Source: Poecilobothrus nobilitatus (Eukaryota > Arthropoda > Insecta > Diptera > Dolichopodidae). Taken from it: 64,000 nucleotides of DNA. The stretch is from positions 268,204,515 through 268,268,514 of the forward strand of contig OX352773.1 in the NCBI GenBank assembly GCA_947095535.1. Reading direction: 5' to 3'. Below are positions 12,327-22,904 of this stretch, piece by piece. The translations under genes were made by a program, and so were the position numbers. Each line of letters opens with the position of its first letter. Position 1 is the first letter of the stretch. A model generated the notes under the pieces. It saw only the letters and a list, made by a program, of their open reading frames with translations, did no database searches and was not told the DNA's origin.

Positions 12327-13330
12327 TTAGCACATTTCCAAAAAAAATTTAAAAAAATGTGTTTATTAGTTTCACTCTGTCCGTCCGTCCGCCCGTTTGT
12401 CGCTCTGTTTACAAAACGTCTACACCGTTAAAGATAGAGAAAACAAATTTTAACCATGGGTAGCTCTCATAAAAAAAAAATGTTGTAGACCAACTTTTTC
12501 ATGTAGCCCCCTCCATTACAGAGCTACAGCCCTCAAACTTTGATAAAGCCCTATTTTTAAATGCATATATTTTATGTTGTGCTTAAGATTTTAAGATTAA
12601 TCTGAAAACTTCATTCGACAGGTATTTTTTTTAAATTTGTAAATTAATATCAAAATTAGGCTTTTTTTTAATTTAGTATTTAAATTTACAGTTATGTGAA
12701 CACCAAATTTTGCGTGATTTTTCTACCCTCATAACTCCGGAACGCTTTTAAATAGGGGCTTGAAATTTTAAGAGCAGAAAGAACTTTATAATTTAGAATT
12801 AGTTTATTTAATTACTTTAGAACTTTAGAATTAGTAGAAAATTTTTTTGGACAACCCCCTGTTTATGAACTATTAGGGCTCAAAAATTAAAAATTTTCCA
12901 TATTTAAACACCTGTAACTTAGGCACCTGTACACATTTTACTTCGACAAGATATAAAAATTAAAACTACAGTAATATATTTTTACGAGTGTTAGGGGTTT
13001 CTTTTAGTTGTATAGGGTTCCAGAGTTGCAAAAGACCGGAAATTTTATTATCCCCATAAAGCAATATCAAAATTATGCAATATTTTGTAATTTACTATAT
13101 AAATTTACCGTTATGTGAAAATCACATTTTGCATGAAATTTTTTTTAGATAGGAACCTGAACTTTGAGACAAGAAAGAACTTTTAGAATTAGTATAAATT
13201 TTCTTAGAAATTTTTTTTTGTACCGCTCCCTGTTTAAGAGCTATTCGGGCTGAAAAATTGAAAATTTGTAGGCACCTGTACAAATTTTTCTTCGGCAAGA
13301 CTTTTATATATAATTTTCCGAAAAATATGT
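12327..13330 (+). mobile_element. Family B repeat, copy 1, with internal duplication
   Basis: It begins with AGCACATTTCC, then AGTTTCACTCTGTCCGTCCG (a GTCC microsatellite), GTTTACAAAACGTC and long conserved blocks shared with 18.1-19.0, 30.1-30.8 and 32.1-32.9 kb. A block running from ATTTACCGTTATGTGAA to TAGGCACCTGTAC occurs twice here (about 12,690-12,930 and 13,108-13,280) but once in the other copies. It is non-coding. Its class is uncertain: the inverted ends and GTCC microsatellite recall Helentron-type non-autonomous elements. Confidence 0.7.
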
Positions 13331-13826
13331 AAAAATCACAATCAATATATCAGGAATCAAATTTTATTTTCTTCATTGTAAAGAGATTTTGTGACACAGT
13401 ACTCGTATTTTGATTTAAATAAAATAAAAATATAGTAAAACATTGAGAAGTGAGACATTGAGTAGCTAACATATGTTTATACCCGTATGAACTATGTTCA
13501 AGGGTATAATAAATTTGCCATTACGTTTGTGACACCTTAAAGGAGTCGAGCTAGATATAGTGTCAAAGGTATGGATCGGCTCAGAATCGAATTCTGAGTC
13601 GATTAAGCCATGTACGTCCGTCCGTCCGTCCGTCCGTCCGCACGATAACTCAAAAAATAAAGGAGCTAGGGGGCTGAAATTTTTTTTACGTCACTTTTGC
13701 AAAATTGTTAGTTTTGCTATTTAAATCCAACATTTTCGGTCGGCGGGTTCGAGTAGCTGCCATACAACTTCTATCTTTATATAGAAATAACTCAGTATCT
13801 ATTCAAGCTAGGTTTCTGAAATTTTG

Positions 13827-14350
13827 CAAATGATGATCAAGTTTTATGGCAACAACTTCTGTAAAATTTGGTTGTGCTGGTGCAGCGGGTTCGGGTATCT
13901 GCCATACAACTTCTCCGTTTAAATGAGAATAACTCAGTGTTTATTGAAGCTAGGAATCTGAAATTTAGTAAAGAGGTGTCGAGTTACATACCAACAACTT
14001 TTGTAAAATTTGGTTGGTCTAGAGCAGCCGGTTCAGACTTCTCGCACCTCTTGGAACCTAATGAAGCTAGGCGTCTGAAGTTTTGCAAATGATGATCAAG
14101 TTTTATGGCAATAACTTTTGTAAAATTTGGTTGTGGTGATGCGGCGGGCTCGGGTAGCTGCCATATAACTTATCCGGTTAAATGAGAATAACTCAGTGTT
14201 TATTGAAGCTAGGAATCTGAAATTTAGTAAAGAAGTGTCGAGTTATATGCCAACAACTTTTGTAAAATTTGTTTGGCCTAGAACAGCCGGTTCAGGCTTC
14301 TTGCACCTCTTGGAAGTTAATAAAGCTAGGCGTCTGAAATCTTGCAAATG
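13827..14350 (+). repeat. 259-bp tandem units inside DINE-like copy 1
   Basis: TGATGATCAAG recurs at 13,831, 14,090 and 14,349, exactly 259 bases apart each time. The unit includes GGAATCTGAAATTTAGTAAA and the GCAGCCGGTTCAG block. It differs in length and content from the 307-bp unit that follows, although both share the GGTAGCTGCCATACAACT core. Confidence 0.85.
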
Positions 14351-14468
14351 ATGATCAAGTTTTATGGCAACAACTTCTACAAAATTTGGTTGTGCTGGTG
14401 CGACGGGTTCGGGTAGCTGCCATACAAAATCTCTTTTTAAATGAAAAGAACTCAGTGTCCGTCCGCAC

Positions 14469-15390
14469 GATAACTCAAAAAATAGAGGAGCTAGGAGGCT
14501 GAAAATTTTTTTACGTCACTTTTGTAAAATTGTTAGTTTTGCTATTTAACTCCAGCATTTTCTGTCTCCGGGTTCGGGTAGCTGCCATACAACGTCTTTT
14601 TTTAAATAGAAATAACCCAGTGTCTGTTCAATCTAGGTATCTGAAATTTTGCGAATGATGATCAAGTTTTATGGCAACAACTTCTGCAAAATTTGGTTGT
14701 GGTGGTGTGACGGGTTCGGGTAGCTGCCATACAAAATCTCTTTTTAAATGAAAGAACTCAGTGTCCGTCCGCATTATAACTCAAAAAATAGAGGAGCTAG
14801 GAGGCTGAAAATTTTTTTACGTCACTTTTGTAAAATTGTTAGTTTTGCTATTTAACTCCAGCATTTTCTGTCTCCGGGTTCGGGTAGCTGCCATACAACG
14901 TCTTTCTTTAAATGGAAATAACCCAGTGTCTGTTCAATCTAGGTATCTGAAATTTTGCGAATGATGATCAAGTTTTATGGCAACAACTTCTGCAAAATGT
15001 GGTTGTGGTGGTGCGACGGGTTCGGGTAGCTGCCATACAACTTCTCTTTTTAAATGAAAATAACTCAGTGTCCGTCCGCACGATAACTCAAAAAATAAAG
15101 GAGTTAGGAGGCTGAAATTTTTTTTACGTCACTTTTACAAAATTGTTAGTTTTGCTATTTAACTCCAGCATTTTCGGCCGCCGGGTTCGAGTAGCTGCCA
15201 TACAACGTCTTTCTTTAAATGGAAATAACCCAGTGTCTGTTCAATCTAGGTATCTGCAATTTTGCGAATGATGATCAAGTTTTATGGCAACAACTTCTGC
15301 AAAATTTGGTTGTGGTGGTGCGACGGGTTCGAGTAGCTGCCATACAACTTCTTTCTTTAAATGGAAATAACCCAGTGTCTATTCAATCTA
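14469..15390 (+). repeat. 306/307-bp tandem units inside DINE-like copy 1
   Basis: The landmark GATAACTCAAAAAATA (or TATAAC) occurs at 14,469, 14,775 and 15,082, at spacings of 306 and 307. Each unit contains two related half-units, each starting near GGGTTCGRGTAGCTGCCATA. Confidence 0.9.
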
Positions 15391-15699
15391 GGTATCTGAA
15401 ATTTAGTGAAAAAGTGTCGAGTTGCATGCCAAAAACTTTTGTAAAATTTGAATGGTCTAAAGCAGCCGGTTCAGGCATTTTGCATTTCTTGGAACTTAAT
15501 GAAGCTAGGCGCAATAGATTCGGGTAGCTATCATACAACTCCACAATTTACATAAATATATCTCTGTAGTTCGGTACTAAAACTCTGAATGTTTTTAAAA
15601 GATGATCAAGTTTTATAGAAACATGATATATTACGTTCATACGGGTATCCCAGAGTTGACACAGTCTACTCTACTGCACTCTTCCTCGTTTTCTTTTAT

Positions 15700-15885
15700 A
15701 TTTAATCAGCTACCACAAAAATGTAACAAGGAAATTTAACAGCCTTTTCGTTCCAAATGCGACTGTGAATGTCGTAAGGGAGAAATATGCTTACGACGTG
15801 TGTGGGACTTAAACCCACATTTCCTCAGTGTTTTCCAGCATATTTTATACGTTCTTATCCACTAGTAAGGTCCTCATATATGAGT
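15700..15885 (-). mobile_element. tRNA-derived SINE, family S1, copy c
   Basis: The S1 body is present (TGTAACAAGG, GACTGTGAATGTCGTAAGG), with a mutated B box (GGTTTAAGTCCC on the minus strand) and an A-box region near 15,850-15,875. It lies only a few bases beyond the 3' end of the DINE-like element, so that tail region may have been its target. It is more diverged than copies a and b. Confidence 0.7.
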
Positions 15886-15889
15886 TGAC

Positions 15890-16585
15890 TTTAATATTAT
15901 GTATAGTGAATGATATGAACCAAAAAATTTTTAGGTCATCCCAATTACAATCGTATGATGCTGTTGATTATATTATTGGTTCATACAGCTTTCTTAAATA
16001 AAATTAACTAAAATTCAATAAATGTTATGTTTCCCAAAAGTAAATATAATTTTATCATATAATATAGTACATATATTATAAAAATGTTAAAAACAAAACC
16101 AAAAGGAAACTAACATTTTCAATAATAGTCATTATTTTAGAATTAATTTTAATTGGAAAATCATTTTTTTAACACAAAATATCTAAAATTTAATAAAAAA
16201 TTTAAACCAATATATTCTTTTCAAATAAATTTTATTTAAAAGTAATTGGAAAATAGGGAAAATCATGGAAAGTTTCTATTTATTTGTAATTAAATCTTTT
16301 TGTATATTTTCAGTATTCTTCCAGAATATTTCGAATTTAATTTTTTGTCAATTTAACAATTTTGAAAAATAGAAAAAAATTTCTTTAAATTTTTGTTTTG
16401 AATTTGATTCATTTTGAAAATTTTTTAAATTATATTAGATTGAAATTTTCAATTAAAAATTATTTGTAACCAATTTTATATATAATTTTATTATATTACT
16501 TCTTTTTATGTACCATATTCATATATGGCATGTATATGAATATTATAATGTATGGCTTAGAATATTTAATTAACATGTCGAAATT
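15890..16585. other. AT-rich unassigned DNA
   Basis: I see nothing recognisable. The sequence is very AT-rich with A and T runs. Confidence 0.5.
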
Positions 16586-16935
16586 AGAATATGCATCGGG
16601 AGCGGGTCCCAATCCTGCACGCCAAACTTAACCTGCGACAAAATCTTGCTTTTTTTTTTATCTTGCATTACTAAATCTTTCACGGACAAAATCTTGCAAA
16701 ATCTTTTTAAAGGAATAGATTGTAGGTTTCTTTTTAAAGTATGTATAAACAAATAGTTAAGGAGGATTTTAGAGTTGGATTCAAAAGCAGGGTTATACGC
16801 TTTTTCCAGAATATTTATATTTAAGAATATGTGACATTATGAATTACATGCAAGATTTTGTCCTAGTGGATTTTGGAGAAAAGATTTTGTTGCATTAGAT
16901 TTTGACGTAAAAGATAATGTAGAAAACTTGTATGC
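16586..16935. repeat. Family Q foldback-like repeat
   Basis: The left arm carries CGACAAAATCTTGC and GACAAAATCTTGCAAAATC (16,636-16,706). The right arm carries the inverse, GCAAGATTTTGTCCTAGTGG (about 16,852-16,871), then degenerate GATTTTG-type minisatellite units. The centre is GGATTTTAGAGTTGGATTCA and then GGGTTATACGCTTTTTCCAG, shared with 31.8 and 41.7 kb. It is non-coding. The paired arms suggest a foldback (inverted-repeat) element. Confidence 0.6.
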
Positions 16936-17294
16936 ATCACATAAATTTTCTTTTGTTATAAGAAAATTTTAAATCTAAAATTACTTTATTAGCCAACATT
17001 TAAATCAAACTCAGTGGAATTAATTTCTAAATTTAGATGTATCTTTTAGCAATTAGGGTATATAACTAGTACATACTATAATTCTAATACTAATTCTAGA
17101 ATACCACATAAACAGAAAAAAATTACAAACAAAAAATGTTATAGACTGGCGAAAATGCAATGTCCTAAAAAAATTTATGAATCAATAACACAAACTAGAT
17201 TAGAAGATATATTTTATCTGAAAGGAACGTTCTTATATAGTTTACGGATTGCATAATATAACGTCTTATTTGAAAACGATACACTTTCTCTTTT

Positions 17295-17545
17295 TTCCAC
17301 AAGCGAGATGGGAATCTTCTTAATACCCCAGTACAGCCCCTTGGTACTGTCAGATTCTTACATTACTAAATCCACTGGAGAGAATAGAACAAGGATGCGG
17401 AAACATTAATTGAATTGGGAATGGGACTGTAAGAGAAACAATGAATTCGTCTATTTTAATATTATGCTATCGGTGACAATAGTTATCAACAGTTACAGCA
17501 TGCAGTATATAACATCTTTCGGCATATGATAATTGAAGGCACCCA
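17295..17545 (+). repeat. Family M interspersed repeat, copy 2
   Basis: This aligns with 6,415-6,735 over about 250 bp. Both carry the CCTTGGTA-TGTCAGATTCTTAC block, AGAACAAGG, GGAAACATT with GAATTGGGA, and a right-hand block with ACAGTTACA-CATGCAGTATATA. It lacks an internal segment present in copy 1. Class unknown. Confidence 0.65.
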
Positions 17546-17884
17546 TTGTAGCTCTGTAGCTCACAGAGATAGAAGAGATGTTTTTAAAAATTTCTGATTT
17601 TCTATAAATTATAAAATTTAGGTTATCTTCTTAAAAGTTTCGATAGAAAAAGTGCTTTGTTTCTTTTAGAGCATCCTATTGTTATGATTTATAATGTTTA
17701 ATTTTTCAGGTCATAAAAACTGTAAAAGTTTTTAAAATTCAAAAATTAGAAGTGTCCGATTCTGGGATTCCCTCAATTGAACTATAATAGTCTATCGTCA
17801 AACAACAAAGTATGTTAATCAGTAATGGGTTAGTTACCATGGTGCATTATTTCAAAACTCAGAACTATTAGTCTAGGGAGCGTG

Positions 17885-18015
17885 TCTTATGCCTGTCTTA
17901 TACAGGCAAATATAATGGCAATACAGGCAAATTGCAAGAAATATAGGCAAATGATAATGTAGGCAAATGAAAACACAAGCATGTGGAATCCAGTCAAATG
18001 AAATACATTCTAATG
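17885..18015 (+). repeat. Degenerate 15-16 bp minisatellite (CAGGCAAATGAAATA)
   Basis: Units built on CAGGCAAAT recur about six times (ACAGGCAAATATAATGGC, ACAGGCAAATTGCAAG, TAGGCAAATGATAATG and others), decaying to CAGTCAAATGAAATAC at the right. The same unit occurs in reverse complement at 31,490-31,545. Confidence 0.75.
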
Positions 18016-18121
18016 AAATACCGGCTTGTGATAGTAACCCATTAGTTTACACTCTACAATCTAAGCGTCGTATATTAAACTGTAATAAATTTAAAGTAAT
18101 AAAAAGTATAGAATTTAAAAA

Positions 18122-18975
18122 AAAGACAGAATGTAAGCCAACCAACTTTTTAAAAGAGCACATTTCCAAAAAAAATACAAACTGTTTTGAATTGTGACTT
18201 GCACCGAAATTTAAAAATTCCGTATCAGAAAAAATGTGAAAATTTTTCCTTGTCTCAAAATTTTAAATTCCTTTACCATGCCGGATTTATCATAAAAGAA
18301 ATATAATGCAAAATTTGGCAAATGCAAAACTTTTTTGCAGGGGATGTAACTCTGGAACCCTATACAACTAAAGGGTTAACGCACGTAAAAATATATTTGT
18401 GCTAGAGCTTTAATTTTTATATCGTGCTGAAGAAAATGTGTACAGGTGCCTAAGTTACAGGTATTTAAAAATAGCAAATTTTAAATGTTTGAGCCCTAAT
18501 AGCTCATAAACAGGGGATGGTCCAAAAAAATTTTTTAAGAAAATTTATACTAATTCTAAAAGTTCTTACTGACCTCAAAATTTCAAGTCCTTCTAAAAGC
18601 CTGCCGAAGTTATGAAGATAGAAAAATCGTACAAAATTTGGTTTTCACATAACGGTAAATTTAAATACTGAATTTAAAAAAAAAGTGGATAATTTTGATA
18701 CTGTTTAGAAAGGTGAAAAAATTATGTTGAATGGAGTTTTCAGATTGAAAAAATGTTTTCAAAGTTGAAAAGGCTGCAGCTCCGTAATGGATGGCGCTAC
18801 ATGAAAAATTTGTTCTACAACATTAATTCTTTTATGAGACCTACTCATGGTTAACATTTCTTTCGTTAATCTTTAATGGTGTAAACGTTTTGTAAACAGA
18901 CGAACGGGCCAACAGACAGAGTGAAACTAATAGGCACATTTTTTTTACATTTTTTTGGAAATGTGCTAAAAATTT
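18122..18975 (-). mobile_element. Family B repeat, copy 2
   Basis: A perfect 11-bp inverted repeat, AGCACATTTCC (18,157-18,167) and GGAAATGTGCT (18,957-18,967), bounds an 811-bp body. The body carries the family landmarks ATAACGGTAAATTTAAATAC, CAGGGGATGGTCCAAAAAAA and ACAGACGAACGGGCC. The conserved region starts about 35 bp further left, at GACAGAATGTAAGCCAACC, which also precedes the copies at 30.1 and 32.1 kb, so the inverted repeats are subterminal on that side. It is non-coding. Confidence 0.75.
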
Positions 18976-21900
18976 GTGTAATCCTTATAATAAAATTAAT
19001 ATTTCTTCTTTAATAAATTAACTACATTTATTCTTTGTTTACTAAATTTTATTTCAAAATAATTTGGGAAAAAAATTTTAATTAAATTTACCATGAAATT
19101 TTAGTTCTACAAACAAAGAAAACTTATTATTAAAAAAAAATTTAAATTGCAATTTTTGTGTTTTTTTTTTTAAATTTACACAAAATCTTCACATTTAATT
19201 CTAATCATCTCTTGAAGGTTTTTCCTTGTACCAAACACTATATAAAACGTCTTATTAAAAGAAGCTTAATATATTTTATCATAAACACTCACACAAAATC
19301 TATATTATCTTTTATTTTTATTGTCTTCCATCTCTATACTTTGTTCACTTTTACCTCTCTCTCTCTTTCGTTTATTCTATTGAAAAAAAAAAATAATATT
19401 TTTTCTCCAAGTTTAATCTGCTTTAAATTTTACATCAGCATTACATTAAAGTCAAAGTTAAAATAATCTTATCGATCAAAAGTATGATGGTATAAGTACG
19501 ACCCACTAGTAACTTGACAGCAAAAAACGCCTTCTTGTAGATTGTAAAAACTTTTCATATACATACTTTGAGGTTAATTGTAACAGACTGAAAATTAAAA
19601 ATTTGGCTGTTATTGATTTATTTAAATAGGATCCTTTACGTTGAATTATATACTTAAATTAACTTTCTGTTAACTTATAATATAACTCCAATAATTTTTT
19701 CTGACATTTTTATTTTCTTCATATTTGATCTAGATTATTTTTGTACTGATTTTCTTAGGTATACTGAATCATATTTTTTTTAACTTTAGGCTGGGTTTTG
19801 GTATTTTTATTTCTCTTTTGGCGACTGAGTTAATTGGGTCCAACTTTTAAATTATTAAATAATAATTGCAATATTTTTGGAACGCATTTAATTCAAATAC
19901 ATAACCATAATTTATTTTGGGCCCAGAATTTTCTACTGTATAACATTCTTCTTTTGAATACATCTAATCAAAATATTTAAATGTTTTATTAATGTTCAGT
20001 GTAACTCTCAAGTTATAACTAAAAATTTAAAAAAAACTTTGGATTTGCTTTTTTTTTTTGCTAACGTTCAAATTTAAAAGTGTTTAATGTTTTACAAAGC
20101 ACAAAACAAAATGAGGAAAAAAACTTAAAATTTTCTGAGAATAGAAATTAGGAAAGTTTTCCACAGAATAAAAACCTATAAAATAACAATTATTATAAGT
20201 ATATAGAATTTAACGTTAAATGCACTTTAAGAAAATCGTTTTTTTTTCTTGACTTTTAAAAATGTGCTCAAGAGATGCTTACATCACTTTAAAATTCTTC
20301 TCATCACCATTATTATAGCGGTATTGGTGTATTTTTTTTTTTTGCATATACATACTACACATATTTTATTTCTTTCTAATAACTTACATTTCATATCCCA
20401 GCTCTTTCATTTTATATCCCAGTTAATTCACTTGTGTACACTATCAAAGCAAATATAAAAATTCTTCAATAACATGATGTAAAAAAAAAAAAACAAAACC
20501 AAAGAAAAAACTTAAAATTTTAAAAACTTATATTTTTAAACTTAATCTTCCGTTTTCGCAATAACAGTAATTAATTTTCTACATAACAATTGCAATTTAT
20601 ATAAGGATGTAGAGATTTCTAGTGAAAACTAAAATGTAAAAATATAAAATTCTTTAAGAAAGGATGGTAAATGTAGAAGCTTTTTAACTCTTAAATTTCC
20701 AAAATGGTATTAGAATATTTAAAAGAAGCAGACCCAAGAATTTATGATAAACACAGATCACTATATATAGTAAATTACGAAAAGTAAGCATAAAATTAAC
20801 AGTTAGTCTTTCAGAATAATTTTATGATTTTAAGACAAGAGTGACGTTTTTAGTGAGTTAAAATCTCAAATCAGTGATGATTCTGACCATCCTTTCCGAA
20901 AGGAAAAAGAAAAGTAAATGTATGTATATGAAGTACAGTAACTTCTTCAACAGATATTAAAGTTTTGAATCCAAAATCTTTAACTGCTGCCAAAGTTCCA
21001 CAAAACCAGCATTCTTAAGTAATAGCATCGCTGTTTTTTTCTCATTTCATTAAAATTCATACTATACCCAAAAAAATCAATTCAAAAATTCATCTTTTTT
21101 AATTCATAATTTGCATGTCTTTTGAATATCTAACTGACGTTTCGTTTGGTTTAGTTAAAAAAAAATTTAACAAACTTATAATAAAAAAAAATAACAAAAA
21201 ATTAAAAAAAAACAGCATAGCAAAAAAAACATAGCAAATAAAAAATATTATAAAAAAATAAAGCTAAACCTTGAAAAATTTATCAAATACCCTAAAGAAC
21301 GTAACAGAAATAAACCTTATTCGAATTTTTTCTGGCACTACGAAAAAAAAAAATAAAATTCTTGTAAAACATACACATATACGCACACATTCGTACAACA
21401 CAATATAAAAATAATATTCCGTGTACGTGCAATGTAACGATATTATATATCAGAAAAAACATTAAACCATTTTATATTTAGTTTTTTTGTTACGGTTTAT
21501 GGTGAATTCAACTAAAAGCAAAAAAAAAAACATAAAAAAAAGAAAATTATTATTTTAGAATATCTATTTAACATATTTCTAGGCGCTTTAATTACGCAAA
21601 TATAATAAACCAAGAAAACGAAAAAATATTTGAAGACAAATGTGTAAGAAAAAAAGAGAATAACATTAAATAGAGACTCATATCACAATTATCAAAGTTA
21701 ATAGTAGGAAAAATACTTATATATATATATATATATATAAACTTGCTTCATTAATACGATCAAAAATAAAGTAAAAATTTAAGACTTTAAAAATTCTATT
21801 TAAATTTTTACTATATTGAATAGAAAATACTGTGAAAGAAAAATATTCTACATTAATTCTCAATAAAATTCTAAATACATATTTTAAAATACTTAAGATA

Positions 21901-22212
21901 CTAAAATTCAAATAAGAAAAGTACACTCAGTAATATAAAGCACCCAATAATCGCTTGCAATATAAAAACAAAACTAAACCTAATTAAAAACATAATTAAA
22001 AACAAAATATAGAAAAGAAAATAACTAAACATAAATAATGCAGCAGATCTCAGGTATATAACAGTAATCTTCTAAAGAAAAATTACAACAATTTAGATAC
22101 TTTTAATAATAGGTTTGGTTAAATAAAATTCAGAAAAACGGCCAAGTCGAAATGATAGTAACAAGAATTTGCATGGAAGCTTGTTAAAAAAATATTGAAC
22201 ATCATCATCTCA
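18976..22212. other. AT-rich unassigned DNA
   Basis: No gene is recognisable. A/T homopolymers are dense, and there is a (TA)n run at about 21,718-21,738. Small open frames (for example 19,158-19,466 and 20,249-20,458) are low-complexity F/L/I/K-rich strings expected by chance at this base composition. Confidence 0.5.
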
Positions 22213-22900
22213 AAAAGATTTTTTTTTTTTTTTGGAATACACTATCTTTTATTTAATTACATGTGGGTGTGTTGACAACTCATGCAGACTAGTAACTGAT
22301 GTGGAGTTGCCATTCCTCCATTTTACTCCGTGCTTTTTAAAATAGTTGCTTTTTTAAATATTTTAGTCCCAGCATAATTTCGACAACTTGTTAGATTAAG
22401 TAAATAGAGTTATTTTTGCTTTCATATACTTAATCGCCTTTTTCTTGAATTCTGCAACATTTTTACTCTCTTTTATTACTTTCGGTATAGTGTTATTTAT
22501 TTTTATGGCAGTTGGAAGCAAACTTTTTTTATGTAGTTGAGTTCTGCTGTTTGGTATGTCCAGAAGTTCTTTATTTCTAGTTTCTCTATTGGAGATGGCA
22601 TACCTACATTCCAACTTAATTTATTGCTAAATTATTAGAGGTTTTGATTGCCTTCTCTATGATGATTTCATTTATTTTGTTAATTTTTGTTTCTGCAAAC
22701 ATTCTTGTGGTGCTGCAATCTCTGCTGTAATTAAACACACATTTCACTGCTTTTGTTACAATTTGCTGACACTTATTAATTAGTGCGTCAGCGCAAGAAG
22801 ACCAATTGGTGATGTTGTATCTCATGTGTGGGATTACGTGAATGTTAATTATGGTTCTGGCTATGTTAGGTATCAGTGTGATGTTAAACCTTCTTAAGAT
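22213..22900 (-). pseudogene. 5'-truncated non-LTR retrotransposon with poly(A) tail
   Basis: The minus strand encodes an RT C-terminal region: RFNITLIPNIARTIIN, then SSCADALINKCQQIVTKAVK, then a second segment with ISNRETRNKELLDIPNSRTQ and LPTAIKINNTIPKVIKESKN, where an asparagine (N in LP---N) is usual near the end of such proteins. A stop (TAA) separates the segments. After the last stop come about 160 bases of 3' UTR, AATAAA (22,248-22,253) and a 15-base A tail (22,219-22,233). AATCTT flanks both ends and may be a short target duplication. The element is a truncated, dead LINE copy. Confidence 0.8.
22248..22253 (-). promoter_or_regulatory. Polyadenylation signal of the LINE copy
   Basis: AATAAA on the minus strand lies 15 bases before a run of 15 A. 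This is the arrangement expected at the 3' end of a retrotransposed, polyadenylated RNA. Confidence 0.7.
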
Positions 22901-22904
22901 TATA

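Larger units (their letters stand above)
13477..15692 (+). mobile_element. DINE-1/Helentron-like element, copy 1
   Basis: The 5' end forms a hairpin: TTATACCC pairs with GGGTATAA, and GAAC with GTTC inside it. The 5' ATACCCGTATGAAC recurs inverted as GTTCATACGGGTAT near the 3' end (15,635-15,648). A leader with GAGTCGATTAAGCCATGTAC runs into a (GTCC)n microsatellite, then tandem repeats, then a 3' tail ending CTCTTCCTCGTTTT. This architecture (subterminal inverted repeats, GTCY microsatellite, central tandem repeats) and, from memory, the leader sequence match the Drosophila DINE-1/INE-1 family. No transposase is present, so it is non-autonomous. Confidence 0.8.

Noticed and set aside
15219..15527. 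102-codon frame in the DINE-like element (and 13,868-14,092, 33,861-34,064)
   Set aside because: The frames follow the tandem repeat units, have no ordered domain and are not conserved between units except through DNA identity.
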